Shown here piece after piece: positions 6,346-8,427 of a stretch of 8,427 nucleotides of DNA (positions are counted from its first letter, which is position 1; each line of letters opens with the position of its first letter). Below the pieces are notes generated by a model that saw nothing but the letters and a program-made list of their open reading frames with translations, was not told where the DNA came from and ran no database searches. Origin of the DNA: an uncultured Clostridia bacterium. Its GTDB lineage: Bacteria; Bacillota; Clostridia; TANB77; CAG-508. The position numbers and the translations under genes were made by a program. The stretch is taken from NCBI GenBank assembly GCA_947629805.1, contig CANRFE010000056.1, positions 1-8,427 on the forward strand, written 5' to 3'.

Positions 6346-7056
6346 ATGAATAAGAAATATATAGCAGTTACATTAGGAATGGTATGCTTTATTTTAACCA
6401 TTGCTATTTGTGTACAAGTAAAAACAATTCAGAAGGCAAATTCAACTGTTATTGGAACTTTTTCGGAAAACGATTTGCGAGATGAAGTGCTAAAATGGAA
6501 AGAAAAATATGATAGCATATCACATCAGTTAGATAGAGAGGAAGAAAACTTAAAAACAATTCGTGAAAAATCCACACAGAACGATAGTACTTCTGCTAAA
6601 AAGGAAGAACAAATTACCTTAAATAACCATTTACTAGGTATTACAAAATTAGAAGGTTCGGGTATAGAAATGACACTAGCAGATGATCCAAATGCAACGA
6701 AGTCATTAGATGATATTTCTAACCATATTATTCATGATGCAGATTTAAGAGCTATTGTGAATGCATTAAAGAATGCAGGTGCAGAAGCGATTTCTATTAA
6801 CGGACAAAGAATTGTTAACACAACAGCCATCACTTGCATAGGCAATGTAATTAAAGTAAATGATGAAAGGGTAACTTCTCCTTTTACGATTAAAGCAATT
6901 GGTTATCCAGAAAGTTTAGTAGCTGTTGACATGGCAGGAAGTTATAATGATCAATTAAGAGAATATGGCATTGTCATAGAAATAAAAAAGTCAAATAAAG
7001 TAGAAATTCCGAAATATACAGGAGCCATTTCTGCTAAATATATGACAGAGCAATGA
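6346..7056 (+). CDS. DUF881 family protein, first of a tandem pair (YlxW/YlxX-like)
   Basis: A 236-residue membrane-anchored protein. One helix at residues 6-25 follows a short MNKK start, so the bulk should lie outside the cytoplasmic membrane. Residues 42-77 are a charged heptad-like stretch, probably a coiled coil. Residues 96-220 are the DUF881 domain: LGITKLEGSGIEMTLAD, then HDADLRAIVNALKNAGAEAISINGQRI, and VTSPFTIKAIGYPESL. In Bacillus subtilis the homologues ylxW and ylxX lie between divIB and ftsA, as here; their function is not established. AAGGAAGGG (6330-6338) lies 7 bases before the ATG. A role in the divisome or wall synthesis is inferred from position only. Family assignment is firm, and which of ylxW or ylxX it matches is not clear. 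Confidence 0.88.
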   Translation: MNKKYIAVTLGMVCFILTIAICVQVKTIQKANSTVIGTFSENDLRDEVLKWKEKYDSISHQLDREEENLKTIREKSTQNDSTSAKKEEQITLNNHLLGITKLEGSGIEMTLADDPNATKSLDDISNHIIHDADLRAIVNALKNAGAEAISINGQRIVNTTAITCIGNVIKVNDERVTSPFTIKAIGYPESLVAVDMAGSYNDQLREYGIVIEIKKSNKVEIPKYTGAISAKYMTEQ

Positions 7057-7074
7057 GAGTTGAGGTGCATGTAG

Positions 7075-7797
7075 TTGGAAAAGAATAAAAGAGTCATACC
7101 AGTAATTATTGGGTTTGTTTGTATCATTTTAGTGGCGGTTATGTTTGCCCAATTTAGAATTGTAGAAGAAACGGATATTACAGGAATTGAAACAGCAAGA
7201 GAAGAAGAGCTACAAGACATGCTATCTAGTTTCAAAACAAGATATGAAGAAGTAGAAGAAAAATTGCTAGAAACACAGCAAAAAATACAAGAATATCAAG
7301 AAAAAATAAATTCGAATGAACAAGCTTCAGAATTATTAGATGAAGAATTAAGGCAAACCAATTTATTAGTAGGCAAAACTAATGTAGAAGGACAAGGTAT
7401 AGTTATAACCTTAAGCGATAATCAAGAAGAAACGATTGAAGCAAGTGATTTGCGTTATTTAATTAATGAATTAAAATTAGCAGGAGCGGAAGCCATTTCT
7501 ATTAATAACGAAAGAATACTCAATATGACAGAAATTGTGGATATTAGGGTAGACACAAATAACAAATATATTTTAGTAAATGAAGACCGTATTATTTCTC
7601 CTTATGTAGTAAAAGCCATTGGAGACCAAAAATATTTGTCTAGTGCATTGAGCTTGAAAAATAGTGGTTTCATAGATAGTTATACAAGAATGGGAAAAAC
7701 GGTAGAAATGAATATTGAAGATAATATTTCTATCTTAGCTTATAGCGGTAGAAAAAATCAATTACAACTTCGTTATGCAAAGGAGGTAAAAGAATGA
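7075..7797 (+). CDS. DUF881 family protein, second of a tandem pair, TTG start
   Basis: A 240-residue paralogue of the preceding gene with the same plan: a membrane helix at residues 8-26, a long coiled-coil stretch at 38-95 (EEELQDML to LDEELRQ), then DUF881 at 99-215 (LLVGKTNVEGQGIVITLSD, SDLRYLINELKLAGAEAISINNERI, ISPYVVKAIGDQKYL). The two share the AGAEAISIN core and the SP-x-KAIG block but differ widely elsewhere, so the duplication is old. The start is TTG at 7075, with GAGGTG (7062-7067) 7 bases before it; no ATG or GTG is better placed. It overlaps the next gene by 4 bases (ATGA), which suggests translational coupling. Function is unknown; topology and neighbours suggest an envelope or division role. 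Confidence 0.88.
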   Translation: MEKNKRVIPVIIGFVCIILVAVMFAQFRIVEETDITGIETAREEELQDMLSSFKTRYEEVEEKLLETQQKIQEYQEKINSNEQASELLDEELRQTNLLVGKTNVEGQGIVITLSDNQEETIEASDLRYLINELKLAGAEAISINNERILNMTEIVDIRVDTNNKYILVNEDRIISPYVVKAIGDQKYLSSALSLKNSGFIDSYTRMGKTVEMNIEDNISILAYSGRKNQLQLRYAKEVKE

Positions 7798-8198
7798 TTA
7801 TACTTGCCATTATTATAGGATGTCTATTAGGGGCATTAATAGGAATCAATATTCCTACGATTCCTTATACTTATTCTGGTTACTTAGCTATTGCAATTAT
7901 TGCGGCATTAGATTCTGTATTTGGAGCCATTACATCAAGTTTAAAAAAGAATTTTGATATAAAAATTTTTCTTTCAGGATTCTTTGTAAATGCCATATTA
8001 GCAATGCTTCTTACCTATTTAGGACAGAAATTAAACATAGATATTTATTTAGCTGCGGTTATCGTATTTGTAAGCAGAATGTTTAATAATTTAGGAATCA
8101 TTCGTCGTTATTATGTAGAAAAACTAGCCAATAAAAAGCTGGTGGCAAAGGTAGAAGAAGTTATTAAACAAGTAAATGAAGAAAAACAAGAAAAATAA
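7794..8198 (+). CDS. sbp: Small basic protein, DUF1290 family (Sbp)
   Basis: A 134-residue, highly hydrophobic protein with about four membrane segments (residues 1-20, 27-47, 57-79 and 82-98) and a basic then charged cytoplasmic-type tail from RRYYVEKL onward. The family signature is intact: AALDSVFGAITSSLKK-F and SRMFNNLGIIRRY. The Bacillus homologue sbp also lies between the DUF881 genes and ftsA; its function is not known. A near-perfect AAAGGAGGT (7779-7787) lies 6 bases before the ATG, and the start overlaps the preceding stop by 4 bases. It is the last gene of the murA unit. No hairpin-plus-T terminator is seen after it, so some transcription may run on into ftsA. Confidence 0.9.
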   Translation: MIILAIIIGCLLGALIGINIPTIPYTYSGYLAIAIIAALDSVFGAITSSLKKNFDIKIFLSGFFVNAILAMLLTYLGQKLNIDIYLAAVIVFVSRMFNNLGIIRRYYVEKLANKKLVAKVEEVIKQVNEEKQEK

Positions 8199-8271
8199 AA
8201 GAAAAAAACAAAAATAAAAAAATCAATAGAAAAAGTTATCGCTATTTACATAAGAAAACAAAATTTGACTT

Positions 8272-8311
8272 TATTACAGATTTATTACAAAAATATTACA
8301 AAAATATAACA
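8272..8311 (+). repeat. Four TATTACA-type repeats at exact 11-bp spacing upstream of ftsA
   Basis: TATTACA occurs at 8272-8278, 8283-8289 and 8294-8300, and TATAACA at 8305-8311, each starting exactly 11 bp after the last. The spacers contain A tracts, with five-A runs at 8289-8293 and 8300-8304. One helical turn per unit puts all copies on about the same face of the DNA. The array ends 7 bp before the -35 box at 8319. It could be a set of protein sites, or phased A tracts that bend DNA or act like an UP element. Confidence 0.6.
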
Positions 8312-8318
8312 AATTCTA

Positions 8319-8347
8319 TTGACTTTTTTTGTGAAATATAATATTCT
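8319..8347 (+). promoter_or_regulatory. Probable ftsA promoter
   Basis: TTGACT (8319-8324) and TATTCT (8342-8347) are separated by 17 bp. The -35 matches the sigma-A consensus in five of six positions, the -10 in four of six. A perfect TATAAT at 8337-8342 is only 12 bp from the -35, too close to pair with it, but may blur the exact -10. The expected start near 8354 gives a leader of about 34 bases to the ftsA TTG. A second TTGACT at 8265-8270 lacks a well-spaced -10. Confidence 0.6.
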
Positions 8348-8373
8348 AAATAAGAATTAATTTAAATTAAAAA

Positions 8374-8381
8374 TGGAGGAG
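8374..8381 (+). promoter_or_regulatory. Strong ribosome binding site that sets a TTG start for ftsA
   Basis: TGGAGGAG lies 6 bases before TTG 8388. An in-frame ATG at 8373-8375 overlaps this site and has no binding site of its own, only AT-rich sequence upstream, so the TTG is the better start. Confidence 0.7.
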
Positions 8382-8387
8382 TTAACT

Positions 8388-8427
8388 TTGGCTATCGGTG
8401 ATATTATTGTAGGAGTTGACATCGGTA
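8388..8427 (+). CDS. ftsA: Cell division protein FtsA, N-terminus (partial at window end)
   Basis: Thirteen codons are present, reading MAIGDIIVGVDIG from a TTG start. IVGVDIG is the phosphate-1 motif at the N-terminus of actin-fold proteins of the FtsA type. FtsA tethers FtsZ to the membrane and recruits the divisome. The call rests on this short motif together with position: ftsA follows divIB, the DUF881 genes and sbp in Bacillus and many Clostridia. MreB is less likely, since its start usually reads DIGIDLGTAN. The 189-bp gap before it carries its own promoter and repeat array, so ftsA can probably be expressed apart from the murA unit. Confidence 0.82.
   Translation, partial: MAIGDIIVGVDIG

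Noticed and set aside
6951..7235. Minus strand frame of 94 codons across the junction of the DUF881 genes
   Set aside because: It is antisense to two conserved genes and has no ribosome binding site or family features.
8224..8247. Possible terminator after sbp (AATAG with CTATT)
   Set aside because: The stem is only five A/T-rich pairs, the loop is long and no T tract follows.
8272..8311. TATTACA repeats as DnaA boxes, an origin or a CRISPR array
   Set aside because: They do not match TTATCCACA, there is no dnaA nearby, and 11-bp units are far too short for CRISPR repeats and spacers.

Overview
The window is visibly AT-rich with A/T-ending codons, strong Shine-Dalgarno sites and short U-tailed intrinsic terminators. 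Every gene lies on the + strand. This fits a low-GC Firmicutes chromosome. The order divIB - two DUF881 genes - small basic protein gene - ftsA matches the Bacillus/Clostridium division cluster. A clostridial, possibly uncultured, lineage is my inference; genus cannot be read from the sequence. Nothing points to a mobile element: no transposase, integrase, CRISPR array, tRNA or rRNA was seen.

Layout. (1) 2-229 is the 3' end of the EF-Tu gene (tuf), closed by a terminator at 241-284. (2) 285-447 is a leader with a perfect 9-bp dyad and a strong extended -10 promoter (394-422). (3) 448-3949 is a likely three-gene operon: a membrane-anchored DUF3298-like protein, a DNA topoisomerase III-type enzyme (topB) and a YqeK-type HD phosphohydrolase, closed by a terminator at 3969-4000. 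(4) 4085-8198 is a cell-wall/division operon: murA, divIB (broken by a frameshift), two tandem DUF881 proteins and the small basic protein (DUF1290). (5) 8199-8387 is an AT-rich promoter region with four TATTACA-type repeats at exact 11-bp spacing just upstream of a TTGACT-17-TATTCT promoter. (6) 8388-8427 is the first 13 codons of ftsA.

How the genes fit together. MurA makes the first committed precursor of peptidoglycan. DivIB (FtsQ) and FtsA are divisome components. The DUF881 pair and the small basic protein are long-known neighbours of these genes with no settled function. The upstream operon mixes a DNA-topology enzyme, a dinucleotide (Ap4A) hydrolase and an envelope protein, and its members are not obviously one pathway.

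No clearly new biological system is visible. The points most worth checking are the frameshift in divIB (6007-6044, most simply an extra C at 6030), the 11-bp phased repeats before ftsA, the altered SVGRVMTC motif and missing C-terminal zinc fingers of the topoisomerase, and the use of GTG/TTG starts at three division-cluster genes.
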